Of a stretch of 64,000 bases of DNA, positions 51,012-60,739 are shown one piece after another. The stretch is from NCBI GenBank assembly GCA_951799405.1, contig OX637339.1, positions 10,478,001 through 10,542,000 on the forward strand. Direction: 5' to 3'. This DNA comes from Agapetus fuscipes (Eukaryota > Arthropoda > Insecta > Trichoptera > Glossosomatidae). Made by a program: the position numbers and the translations under genes. The notes under the pieces are model-generated. The model was not told where the DNA came from. It worked only from the letters and a program-made list of their open reading frames with translations, and did no database searches. Each line of letters begins with the position of its first letter. Position 1 is the stretch's first letter.

Positions 51012-51575
51012 TCCTTGACAGAAAGGTTGATGTGAGTCTGACCGCCCATTATCTAAAAATGTTTCACTCTGCCAATATCGCCGCTGTTTCAGGGAAGGTG
51101 GGCAAGAGTTGAAAAGCTTATGTTTATTTGACATTCAGATTTTTATTTTTATTTTGTAAGTTTACATGCAGCATCTAGTCCGGTCGATAGCTCAGGTGGT
51201 AGAGTGCTTGCATTCCATGCCGAAAGCTCGGGTTCGAATCCCACCGAGGGTGTCAGAAATGATTTCCCGTTTCGGTGTTTATTTCAAACCCCAAAATAAA
51301 ATACCGGCAAGGTTTACTCAGCGTTCACAAGAAATGAGTACCAGCACTCTCGGGAGCTGGGAAATCTCCACTTCAACTGAAGTGGTTGGCGTAAGGCCGG
51401 CCCCCTTACCTGTAAAAATAAATAGGTTCAACTCGCCACATGCGACCCCTTCGGGGATAACGCGGCAAGAAGTTACACTGTATGTGTAGCTTAGTTGAGT
51501 TTTATCTGTATTGTGTAAGCACGAATTTGGAAAGTGTCTGCTTGTGGGCATACATTAATTGTTATCTTTGCGACA
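51012..51575 (+). repeat. Family R repeat split by a complete SINE-A
   Basis: 5' part 'ccttgacagaaaggttgatg' to 'aagtttacatgcagcat' (51176); 3' part 'gtgtaagcacgaatttggaa' to 'ttatctttgcgac'. Removing 51177-51512 restores the R order. Confidence 0.8.
51177..51499 (+). mobile_element. SINE-A, best full-length copy (323 bp)
   Basis: Head AGTCCGGTCGATAGCTCAGG (A-box) and GGGTTCGAATCCC (B-box). The body has CCGTTTCGGTGTTTATTTC, CAAGGTTTACTCAGC and the perfect hairpin CCACTTCAACTGAAGTGG. The tail has CCACATGCGACCCCTTCGGG and ends GTGTAGCTTAGTTGAG. The loop ATTCCAT may place it near a Gly(TCC) tRNA, but the stem is imperfect. Confidence 0.9.
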
Positions 51576-51900
51576 CTATCAAAATTAATGGAACATCGAC
51601 AGAACAACGTCTGTCGGGTCAGATAAGTATGGACATAGGCGATCATGGATCGGACATCGGGAGCTCTTAATGAAGTCGTTAAGTATTATCGAGGTATGTG
51701 GATGTGACATTCGGTATTATTTCTGAGGCAGGTGCTCTCTGTATGGAATTTCAGGTATAAACCATTAAAGTCCGCCATACAGGAATTTAATTAAATGAAT
51801 TCCGATAGATGCCTTTTTATAATATGACATTTTATTTAATAAAAATATTGAATTAATTGTTTTGCTACGGCGAAAATCATATAAAATTAATTGTTCATTA
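51576..51900. other. Unrecognised stretch
   Basis: Nothing identified. Confidence 0.35.
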
Positions 51901-51904
51901 AAAG

Positions 51905-51965
51905 CTAACTATCTAACGAAACTAAGCTGTACAAATAAAGCAACTTCTTGCTGCGTTGTCCCGAA
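51905..51965 (-). mobile_element. SINE-A 3' fragment, antisense
   Basis: 'gaaactaagctgtacaaata' and 'cttcttgctgcgttgtcccg'. Confidence 0.55.
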
Positions 51966-52026
51966 TGAGCTGAATACCAATATATTCAATTTTAATCAGA
52001 GTTTGCTGTTCGGTTGTAGGTATACG

Positions 52027-52252
52027 CCAAGGCAAAATTTTAAAGATTCATGTTTGATGCATACCTAAAAGAAGACACGTGTAAAATACCACGCTAACAC
52101 AAGCTGTATGTGCAAATACAAAATAAAAACCAAAATTCCGAATTTTGCATAAATCCTGCAACTCTTGCCGATCTTCCCCTCAACATTGGGAAAAATAAAC
52201 TAATTTTAACAGTGCATATGTGTGGTCAGCCTCATACCTACCTATAAGTCCC
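52027..52252 (-). repeat. Family R repeat, antisense
   Basis: 'gcaaaattttaaagattcat' to 'cctacctataagtccctg', the last bases being changed from CAAGGA. Confidence 0.7.
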
Positions 52253-52300
52253 TGATAATTCTGATTATCGGAAATCTCTTTCCTTTACTATGGGAAACTA

Positions 52301-52723
52301 TACATCGACGGTTAAAAGGGAGTAGGGTAAGGAGGCATAAGCGACGTTTTGTTCAAAAATAAGTTATAAATGCTATCCTACATGAAATTTTCCACTCTTT
52401 TTAATGCGCTAACGATGCTACGATGATTCTTTTGTTGTTTATCCCGAAGCTGCGTTTTCGAAGTATGGTTTTGGTGTAACCGACAAGGTTTTGGCCTTTT
52501 TTGGCCTAAAAGCGCTTGTGACATAAAACAATCGTAAAACCACATTAATAGAAATGCCAATAAATGCCTTTATTTTTTAATTTTAGAGCTGTTTTAATTT
52601 CAATGGTACGATAAAAAATAAAAATAAAATTCCATTTTTCTACAATCTCAAACTTTAAACTGCTCTCCTGAACAATTTAGTTTTAGTCGCTTATGCCCTA
52701 TTACCTTTAAACCATCGATATAG
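52301..52723. mobile_element. MITE-like element with about 32-bp inverted ends
   Basis: Left ACATCGACGGTTAAAAGGGA ... GGCATAAGCGAC; right, reversed, ATCGATGGTTTAAAGG ... AATAGGGCATAAGCGAC. No ORF. About 420 bp. Flanking TA is possible on both sides but not certain. Confidence 0.55.
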
Positions 52724-52729
52724 ATACAT

Positions 52730-53225
52730 AGATGGGTGACAAAACATAAATGTTTTGAATGTCCATTCTGAATATTGTGCCGAAAACTTTACCCTTTGTC
52801 GCCTACTCTTGCATCTATGGAGTTTTCACCCCTGACAATATAAGATCTTATCTAGATTTTGTCTAAATTGGTTTCTTGACAAAAACAAAACATTTTTACG
52901 AGCACGATGGTGACTCACATACCAACCCCTTTTCTAAATGTCATATAATATCCAATCTTCAACCCCATATATTTTATCTTATTAAGGAAATTACATATTG
53001 TAACAAATAAAAACAACTTACTCATCTTTCTCAAATTTGACTGTCACCTCACGTGTGAAAATAAATAGGATGCAAAAACATTAAATTAGCATATTTGTTA
53101 AATTACTTGAAATAAAATAAATAATCGGATATTTATACGACCCCTTAGTTAGAGAATTTCAGTGTTCTCGTCGTTTCGTTGACTTCTTATTCCTGTTCAT
53201 ACTTGTCATTCGCTAAACAAGGATG
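52730..53225. other. AT-rich stretch
   Basis: Nothing identified. Confidence 0.35.
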
Positions 53226-53229
53226 TGTC

Positions 53230-53268
53230 TCCTGATGATGTTGGAAAAGACGCCAACAAAAGGTCCGG
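53230..53268 (+). ncRNA. Hammerhead-like motif (Penelope type)
   Basis: CTGATGA (53232), then TGTTGG and CCAACA forming a perfect 6-bp stem II, then AAAGGTC where GAAAC is expected. The first G of the second core strand is lost. Confidence 0.45.
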
Positions 53269-53391
53269 TTCTCCAACAAAGTCTCCGGTTGGGTATTTAT
53301 TTTGTGTTAAGTATGTTTTTACAATTTGTTATTAAATAAATAATTAAATTTGCAGTTTGGATGAAAGATACACAAACAAATAAGCGGGCGA

Positions 53392-53490
53392 TACTAAGCT
53401 GCATGTACAGTGTAGCTTGTTATAGTGTTGCCCCCGCATGGGTAGCATGTGTCGAGTGGAACCTATGTTTTCACATGTAAGGTAGCCAGT
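53392..53490 (-). mobile_element. SINE-A 3' part, antisense
   Basis: 'tactaagctgcatgtacagt', 'gggtagcatgtgtcgagtgg' and 'aacctatg'. Confidence 0.6.
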
Positions 53491-53499
53491 CCTACATGC

Positions 53500-53692
53500 T
53501 GCCAGTGTCAGAATGAACAAGACATTGACAAAGGTCGGCAAAAGTTGCAAAACTCATGTTCATTTGAGATTGGGGTTTTGTGTCGAAGATCCACATGCGG
53601 CACGTGTAAGCGCGGACTTATACGTGCCTGCTTTTGGGATTGAATTTTTTATGAATCTTAAATGTAGAATATCTTTGCAACTTAGATTATTA
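53500..53692 (+). repeat. Family R repeat, 5'-truncated
   Basis: 'aaaggtcggcaaaagttgca' to 'tctttgcaacttagattatt'. Short-subtype middle. Confidence 0.75.
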
Positions 53693-53699
53693 TTACTTT

Positions 53700-54070
53700 G
53701 TCGAATTATTTGCTATTTTGGGATTCCTTGGTATTTGACTATTCGCGGTATCTGTAGTTTGTAGGAACTAAAGAGGAAATGCAACTTTAGCAGAATGGGA
53801 GCTATGTGTCTGTATTTTGAGAACACACACGAGCACAATCCAATCGGAATATGCAGCAGCTTGTTAGGCAGGCAGGCTCGCTTAGGTTAGCGCGCAGAAT
53901 GACAGATAAGTCTTCATTTACTTAGACAGCCTATGCGTCATACAAACCAGGCAGTGATGGCCAATCCACCGAGAAATCAAACAATAATTTTATTTTATTT
54001 AAAAAAAAAAAAAAAAAAAATCCCAAAAAAACCCAAAAAAATAATACTTCATATCTTTTAGACCGGTCAT
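53700..54070. other. Unrecognised stretch with an A-run
   Basis: A20 tract near 54001. Nothing else. Confidence 0.35.
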
Positions 54071-54074
54071 ACTC

Positions 54075-54193
54075 AGGCCCTGTATTTTCATCGCTAGCTT
54101 ATGTGACTCAAAGAAAAAACTACATACCTACACGATTGACATAAGTTAAACTTAGTATAAAGTGGCTATGCTTACGTTGAAAATACCGGGCCT
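54075..54193. mobile_element. Short inverted-repeat element (AGGCCC family), copy 2
   Basis: Left AGGCCCTGTATTTTCATCGC and, reversed right, AGGCCCGGTATTTTCAACGT. Same ends and similar length as 4816-4926. Confidence 0.6.
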
Positions 54194-54299
54194 TGATATA
54201 AAAATCGCAAGATAACGGCCAGTTGATATGATGTTAGTATTAGGACCACTGTAGTACATATAAAAACTGAATATGTGATCATATGGCGACATATAGCTA

Positions 54300-54400
54300 T
54301 GAATGTCCATATGCTGTTGGTCCTTCTGACACATACATGCAGGACAGGTATGAGGAGGGTTTAATCATAGTCTGTGACCATGTAGCTTTGTTCCTTTGCA
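54300..54400. repeat. Dispersed repeat H, copy 1
   Basis: 'gttggtccttctgacacata' and 'gacaggtatgaggagggttt' recur at 55915-55970. Confidence 0.45.
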
Positions 54401-54401
54401 T

Positions 54402-54674
54402 AGCAATATCGCTGCCTTAGCTCTTGTTTATCGTATACGCCATTGAGAAAATTTTACATGAGCAATGTTTGCATGTGTACTGGACCAATGTGTCTTATAA
54501 AAACAAGAAATTTATTTAAAAAAACTTTAAAAGAACTCTGACATTATCGAGTTTTACGGGTTTTCTTAGCTCAGATTGTGTAGAATTTGATTCATAAGAC
54601 AACTGCATGAAAAAGTAATAGTTGACAAGATTGGCGTATACGATAAACAAGAACTGGGGGAGCGATATGTCGCC
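54402..54674. mobile_element. Element with perfect 20-bp inverted repeats
   Basis: CTTGTTTATCGTATACGCCA (54423-54442) is exactly complementary to 54632-54651. Similarity extends outward (ATATCGCT...) to about 37 bp per arm. No ORF in the 190 bp between. Confidence 0.65.
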
Positions 54675-54679
54675 ACGTT

Positions 54680-55605
54680 AAAAGTAAAACAGAATAAATA
54701 CCTTCTGGTTCACTGATTTAAGAAATCATGCATAAAACATGTTATTGGGAGTAACTTCTCACCAATTACAAAGAAGTGTTCATGGCAAACTTGCCCATTA
54801 CGGGGTTTCATACTTTTTTAGTATTTTCTTTTGTAGAAAATAGGAAAAAATGTGCATTTATCTGACGATCCCATGTAAGCTTAATATGTCGCTTATTCAG
54901 TTATAACTTTAAGGTGGCAATATTATAATGCAAGTTTGCATCTTCAAAAGACTTATCCTAAATACAGGTTTATCACAAAATCTAAAAATTTTCGCTTGTT
55001 TTTTTTTCTATTTAAGTACAAAAGTATACTATTGTAAACCATATTTTCTATTTACTGTTAAACTTGACTCAAGCTTCTATAAATTAAAACCAAAATCAGC
55101 TCTTTACGTTTAATATTTAATGAGATAAAGCCTTCCTATTTTCTATGTTAATATACAAGCAAAAAATTCTCAGTGAATTGCATTCCACTGCACATTTTTT
55201 TCTTATAAATAAAAAAAATAAACACACATAATTTTGGGTACGAAAGGATTTAAGAAAATAGAAACCGCTAGGTATGAAAATGCAAGTAATAACCCTTTGA
55301 ATGTTGTATATCTCTGTGCGCTAACATAGACCGCAGTGCTAAAAGCGCGGTTTTGTACTAAGAGCTTTGTAATTCACTTAGCTGTGTAGGGGCGACGGGG
55401 GTGACACTGGCATGAGAGAAATATTACCTCACACCTAACAACACATATCATATACATGTAATGCAAAGCAGACATACAAAATAAATTATTAAATGACAAA
55501 CAATCATTAATTTATGCCACTGACAATGAGAGGGCTATTGTAACATCAGAGTGAGTTTTAAAATGGCTAATTACGTGTAGTGGCATACACTACTTTTATA
55601 ACAGC
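54680..55605. other. AT-rich stretch
   Basis: Nothing identified. Confidence 0.35.
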
Positions 55606-55608
55606 CGT

Positions 55609-56185
55609 TCCTTGACTAATAGGCTGGTATGAAGCTGACCTCTATGCTGTAAAAAATGGTTCACTTTGCTCATGTCACCCCGCTTTCGGGAAAGGCGGCA
55701 GGAGTTGCTAGTCTTGCAAGTTCATGTGAGGTTTGGTTTATTTTATAAGCGCTTGCACATGCAGCATGTGTAAGCGAAACTTACCACTTACTTGTAGTGT
55801 CATGGGCACGTCTCTAACCTACAGGTTCTTGTTCTGTCGTGCCGTTGCTTTTACTTCATGGGAATGTTTTTCGCCACTTGAGAAACTATATAGCTTTGCA
55901 TGAGCCTCCATGCGTTGTGGGTCCTTCTGATACATACTAGTACATACAGGACGGGTATGAGAAGGGTTTAATCGTATTAAGTGTCTGCCTGTGGGTGTGA
56001 ATTAAATATAAGCCTTTTCATAAAGATACGACAGAGTTGCAGGTTTGTGTTCAACTGAGGTTTGGGCTTAATTTTGTATGTACACATACAACACGTGTAA
56101 GTGAAAAGTTACAAACGTCTGTTTATGTGCGTGCATCAAATATGAATCCTTAATGTAAATATAATATATCTGCTACAAGATTATA
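55609..56185 (+). repeat. Family R repeat interrupted by repeat H, plus a second partial R
   Basis: 55609-55785 is R up to 'gtgtaagcgaaacttaccac'. 55790-55975 is foreign and includes repeat H. 'gtctgcctgtgggtgtgaat' resumes R at 55981. A second partial R runs 56035-56185 ('gagttgcaggtttgtgttca' to 'gatta'). Confidence 0.6.
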
Positions 56186-56189
56186 GAAA

Positions 56190-56480
56190 CAAGGTTGTCA
56201 CAAATTCCCTGCAGCATGTCTACTATTTATTGATACATATTTTCATGATTCTACCTTTCATAGCGCTTCACCTTTCAACTTTCAACATTCAGCCGTGGCT
56301 AAGCGGAGACCCGAACCCGTGATTTATCGATATTTAACAATGAGCAGCACCATCTAGCGTCTATTGTTCTTAGCTCCAGCACATTGGGCAGATACGGGCT
56401 TTGTTTATGGTTTCACGCGGTGTGCACCTTAAAGCTAAAACTGAATAAGTGACTTTTTTTTTAAATATACTTCTAAAAAA
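56190..56480. other. Unrecognised stretch
   Basis: Nothing identified. Confidence 0.35.
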
Positions 56481-56484
56481 TAAT

Positions 56485-56665
56485 ACAATTCTCCGACCTA
56501 TTTTGCCTGGCTGGATGTCTTCATGCGAAAGCAAAAGCTTGTGTGCAAGCAATCACATCTGTTGAACGAGGGTCGAAGTTATGGTCAATGGGCCAAGCGA
56601 GATTCGAACCAGCGTTATTCTGTTACAAATATGCTAGTCAAGAATAGCGATATGACTCCTCGGAT
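56485..56665 (-). mobile_element. SINE-C copy, antisense
   Basis: 'ccgacctattttgcctggct', 'gtcttcatgcgaaagcaaaa', 'ggtcgaagttatggtcaatg' and 'gcgagattcgaaccagcgtt', then the head side 'gatatgactcctcgg'. The most complete SINE-C. Confidence 0.7.
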
Positions 56666-56669
56666 ACAA

Positions 56670-56935
56670 CACCGAAATATTAAGCTAACATGGGTGTCTC
56701 AAATATATGCAATATTTTCCTATTTCTATAAGAGAAAATACTAAAAAAGTGTGAAAATCCCGTAGCTTAGAAGTTTTAATTGAGCACTTTCTTATAATTA
56801 GTTCACTTACTATGAGAAGTTACACCTGATAAAATGTTTTATCCACGATTTCTCAAATCAGTGAATCAGCACTTATTCAGTTTTACCCTTAAGGTGGTGA
56901 TATATAAACTAACTCTTTCCGGCAAATAACCTATA
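56670..56935. other. Unrecognised stretch
   Basis: Nothing identified. Confidence 0.35.
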
Positions 56936-57015
56936 TTTGATCGATAGCTTAGTGGTTTAGCGTTAATGCATAATAGAGCGGAATGCCTAAGTTCAACTTC
57001 TGTTCGTTAAGGGTG
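56936..57015 (+). mobile_element. SINE-A-like head fragment
   Basis: 'tgatcgatagcttagtggtt' (A-box side) and 'aagttcaacttctg' (degraded B-box). Confidence 0.45.
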
Positions 57016-57066
57016 AAACATTTACTTTTATTGTACTTCCCCCGTAAGTAAAAAATGTATGAAATT

Positions 57067-57205
57067 TACAACGGCTTATAGGTTGGTATGAGGCTGACCC
57101 CCCATACTGTAAAAAGTGGTTTACTTTGCCAATGTCACCCGTGTGTCAGGGAAGGTCGGCAAAAGTTGTAGGGTTTATGTTCATTTGAGGTTTGGATTAT
57201 ATTTA
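57067..57205 (+). repeat. Family R 5' half
   Basis: 'cggcttataggttggtatga' to 'ttcatttgaggtttggatta', broken before the 3' half. Confidence 0.75.
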
Positions 57206-57271
57206 TATGAACACTTTTTCGGATATTAGAAGAACGCATTCGATTGGATAGGAGTGAACTAAAATTATTCT

Positions 57272-57308
57272 CGACGTTTCACTGGCGTCATAGGCAATGT
57301 CTTCAGGA
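57272..57308 (-). ncRNA. Hammerhead-like core (Penelope type), complete core strands
   Basis: Minus strand CCTGAAGA (57307-57300), stem II ATTGCC/GCCAGT with one mismatch and loop TATGAC, then GAAACGTCG (57280 down). Both conserved strands CTGANGA and GAAA are intact. GAGAATAA follows as at 9722 and 39913. Confidence 0.55.
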
Positions 57309-57309
57309 G

Positions 57310-57725
57310 GTACCCTTTCAAATATCCGAAGAGATTCTATACACTAATCGATTTCTAAATCTTTTCTGAATCTAAAACAAAGTCGTTTTTATTTTATATC
57401 TTTTAATTCGTAAACTTTTCAATTTAGCTCATTTACAACGTTTGCTACGGTTTTCGGTAACGTTTTTCACCGTGCAGCATGTTATTAATGAACTTACCTG
57501 TAAATACTGAACGTCGCCACCGGTAAAAACCGCAGTCGCATACGGTGGTGGTGGTGGGTCCACAAATGAAAAATGGCCGCAATCTAGTGCAGGGGGACTT
57601 GAAATAAATGAAAAACTGGACGAAATTAATTATCTCAGAAAAGAAAACTCACCCAAGTGGAGGAAATCTGTGGGAAAATATTGAAGAAGTCTGGTACATA
57701 CCTAAAACAAGAGAAAATTAATGTC
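57310..57725. other. Unrecognised stretch
   Basis: Includes 'cggtggtggtggtgg' near 57545. Nothing else. Confidence 0.35.
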
Positions 57726-57727
57726 AA

Positions 57728-57830
57728 GTACAATTTAATTTGTTAATAATACAAATTAAATGATGTTCGTTGGTAACCGGATCACTCGAAAGAGGCTGAC
57801 GCTATTTGCCTGTTTTACATCCGGAAAACT
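57728..57830 (-). repeat. LINE-tail-like repeat (family G), antisense
   Basis: 'gatgttcgttggtaaccgga' and 'tgcctgttttacatccg' resemble the reverse of 19495-19655. Confidence 0.45.
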
Positions 57831-57854
57831 TTTTACTTCTGCCAATCGCTTTTC

Positions 57855-58025
57855 AGTTCCATGGAAGAGCGGTAGGAGCTGCAAGGTTAATCTCGTGTAA
57901 AGTTTGGTTTATTTTTATAAGTGCACATGCAGTCTCTGTAAGCGCGAACTGCCTGTGGGCGTGCATTGAGTATAAGCCTTAAATTACAATATGTCTTTGC
58001 AACTTACAATATTGATTACAGATAG
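57855..58025 (+). repeat. Family R 3' part
   Basis: 'aagagcggtaggagctgcaa' to 'tctttgcaacttacaatatt'. Confidence 0.7.
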
Positions 58026-58029
58026 AAAT

Positions 58030-58435
58030 GATATTTGTAGTCTAGGAGGATAAAAATAATGTTAAACATTTGGTAAACTATCGCGAAAGATTTTCAAATC
58101 CGATAAAAGCTGAGCGTTGGTTTGTTTGCAGGAATTTGCTATGAAACCTTGACAAACTTTAATCAAAGTGAAAGTATAAGTACTCATCACATTTTGATCA
58201 AACAATACTTGCTGATTAAAATCAAGGTGGATCGCGTAAATTTTGATTAATATCGGTTAACAAACATTTTATTTTTATTTTAATGTAAATCACATTTACG
58301 AAATTGTTTAAAAAAAATAGTCACTTTCAAATTGATTGTAATTTGAACACGACAACGTTTATCGGGTTAGCTTGTGAATAAATAAATATTAGGATGATTT
58401 ACTCGCTTTTTATAGCGATTTATTTACCATGCTTG
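58030..58435. other. AT-rich stretch
   Basis: Nothing identified. Confidence 0.35.
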
Positions 58436-58436
58436 C

Positions 58437-58500
58437 ATAGGGCTCTTGAGGTGTCACCCACAAAAAAACGGCACACAAATAAATCTGCCTGCTACAATTA
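58437..58500 (+). mobile_element. SINE-B 3' end fragment
   Basis: 'agggctcttgaggtgtcacc' and 'cggcacacaaataaatctgc'. Confidence 0.6.
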
Positions 58501-58509
58501 ATATGGAGT

Positions 58510-58885
58510 AATCACACCGGTCTGTGATTTAGTAGCACACATGCAAACGCTTAGTATTTAGTTCAGCTTACTCCTTCATTTGTCTCCAACATTAAATTTC
58601 GCTGATTATGAATAACTAAGTAGTTTAGAACGTGCCAGGTTTACAAGACAAAGGTTTCTGCCTGCCTGCAGACATCCACTCGACATTCAACATTTTTGCG
58701 TGACAACCTTTAAACTGTTGATTGCGACCCTTGATTTTGTGTATATTTTTATTAGCCCTAATGCTCTAAACAATTTCGGTTAACTATTTTTGTTTTTGAT
58801 TCGATAAGAGGAATGCTATCCATCAACCTATAGCGTCTTGACTACAAACCGCTGATTATAATGATGATAATTAATGAATCACTTG
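58510..58885. other. Unrecognised, with a SINE-C tail scrap
   Basis: 'aggaatgctatccatcaacc' near 58810 is the SINE-C tail in antisense. Confidence 0.4.
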
Positions 58886-58889
58886 ACTT

Positions 58890-59140
58890 TTATAGGCTAC
58901 GTTTTGTGACATCTTCAAGGGCGCCGGAAAAGATTTAGTAAACACATCAGTCTTGAGACGTCTCTTGAATTGACTGCTGTTTGCAATTTCTCGAATCGCG
59001 CAGGCAGTAGTGGGTACCATGCCTTTGGAGCCGCCACTGCAAAAGCTCAATTACCAAACACTGTTGCAGACTTGCGAAAACACTTATTAACCAATGTTCT
59101 GGTTACACTTTCCTCAGAGCACAAAGTAAATAGTATTTTA
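58890..59140 (-). pseudogene. L2/CR1-like LINE C-terminal relic
   Basis: Minus strand TVFGN, stop, AFAVAAPKAWYPLLPARF and, after a one-base shift, REIANSSQFKRRLKTDVFTK. It matches the TVFGxRAFxVAAPxxWNxLPxxLR...FKxxLKTxLF end of the 21011 element. Confidence 0.75.
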
Positions 59141-59249
59141 TTCAAACCAACTCGTAAAACTTATCGTTTGTTTTTTTATTAGGTATTGACATTATCATAA
59201 TAATTACCCACTAACATATGTATGTTAACTTAGGTTCAAAAGTGTCATC

Positions 59250-59345
59250 CGGGGGGCTCGATAGGACTCGAACTAGCATAGTTTTATTTCAAACTTACCA
59301 AACAAAAACACCTTCTTGACCCACTTTGCCATAGCGCCGACAAAT
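59250..59345 (-). mobile_element. tRNA-like SINE head, antisense
   Basis: 'gctcgataggactcgaacta' (B-box side), 'cttgacccactttgccatag' and 'cgcc' (A-box side). Related to 40575 and 41180. Confidence 0.5.
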
Positions 59346-59539
59346 ATTTGACGTCATACAAATTTTCTTCGGTTAACGCGTATGAATGTCGCATGTAAAG
59401 GGATCGTTTGTACAATGTATTAGAGAAATTCTCTTAGGTGTGTCCTGAATGTTGAGATGGGACTTGATCGTGTATAAATACATTTTGTAAACGTGGAATC
59501 GAACTATATACCTCCAGGACTGCTAAATCAGCGAAAACA

Positions 59540-59794
59540 CTTCTGTAATACAAGTTGCAGAGATGTATCCACATTTAGATTCATAATGAATGCATGGCTA
59601 CAAGAAGACACATGTAAAGTTCGCGCTTACACATACCGCATGTGTACCTACTTACTAAATAAAAACTCAAATCCTAAATTGACACTACCTACTGCAATTG
59701 TTCCCGACGTTCCCTGTAAGAGAGATGACATTGTCAAAGTGAACCGTTTTTTACAGTACCAATGGGTGGTCACCCACATACTAAACTATAAATC
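59540..59794 (-). repeat. Family R repeat, antisense
   Basis: 'aatacaagttgcagagatgt' to 'gggtggtcacccacatacta' and 'aactataaatca'. The terminus is altered where SINE-B abuts. Confidence 0.7.
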
Positions 59795-59968
59795 AGTTAC
59801 TGTAAGGCTAGATGGATCTTTGTTGACCAGTTTATGGTAAAGACAGATAAATTTTTCAACCAAGCGAAGAACATTTTTTAAACTTATTTAGATTCCTCCG
59901 CTGGGAATCAAGCCCACGATATTCTGATTACGAGTCAATAGGATTAACCACTAGACTACGGACTGGTC
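59795..59968 (-). mobile_element. SINE-B head half, antisense
   Basis: 'actgtaaggctagatggatc' to 'accactagactacggactgg'. Confidence 0.65.
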
Positions 59969-60079
59969 ATATAAAAACGACTGATAAAATTAAAATTAAA
60001 TAATATTTTCTGGTTACTGCAATGCTGTAGATTTGTTCTATCCTGCTAAGCGTTGCGTCTGCAGATTGTATGGGGAGAG

Positions 60080-60130
60080 CAGTGGCGTAACGAGGCCCTG
60101 CTGAGGCGCTAGGGGGGGGGCTATTAATCT
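60080..60130 (+). mobile_element. hAT-like left end
   Basis: CAGTGGCGTAACGAGGCCCT with a following G9 run. No right end with matching flank was found; a right-end-like GCTACGCTACTG lies far away at 61343-61354. Confidence 0.4.
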
Positions 60131-60324
60131 GTCGCAGCATCCCTGAACTGTGACCACTTTATAGGAAGGAGGGAGGAGAGAGCAAAAGGATAATGTATTT
60201 ATGGTGTAAGCGAAAATTAAATTGTGTTCCTGCAATCATAGATAAAGAAATATTCAGATAGTCCGGTCGTGACCGTGGTCCATTGTTATTTTTTCTTCTT
60301 TTGTTATCTCTATTTTTCCTTTTA

Positions 60325-60600
60325 TTTGGTGAGCGCTATTTTTGTGTAAATCTCACCTCAGGAGCCCTCTGCAAGCTTGGCCGTCGCTATAAAAAGTGGC
60401 AATTTTCAAGCAAGACCCAGTAGCTGTAAGGCTGGATGGACCTTTGGTGACCGGTTTTTGTAAAGGCACATGAATTTTTCAACCCAGCGAAAAGAAAATT
60501 TTGAATATATTTTTTTTTTTTTGGTGCCCCGCCGGGAATCAAACTCGGGTCCGTTTAGTTTGAGTCTGTAGCATTAACCAATAGAGTACAGACCGGCTAC
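60325..60600 (-). mobile_element. SINE-B copy, antisense, full length (non-composite form)
   Basis: 'tttggtgagcgctatttttg' (3' end), 'agcaagacccagtagctgta', 'ggatggacctttggtgaccg' and the head 'ccaatagagtacagaccggc'. Confidence 0.75.
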
Positions 60601-60739
60601 AATGGTTGTTTTATTCTGGTGTGGGTCGATACTTAGCCCTCTGGCATCGATCGGATAACTAAATTAAAAGCCAACAAATCACAAGCCCAAATTACACTTG
60701 ATGATGATGATGATTTTATATAGCGCCGTTTCGTGAAGA

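Noticed and set aside
51177..51250. Functional tRNA gene
   Set aside because: The A- and B-box are present, but the acceptor stem does not close and the sequence continues into a conserved SINE body found in many copies.
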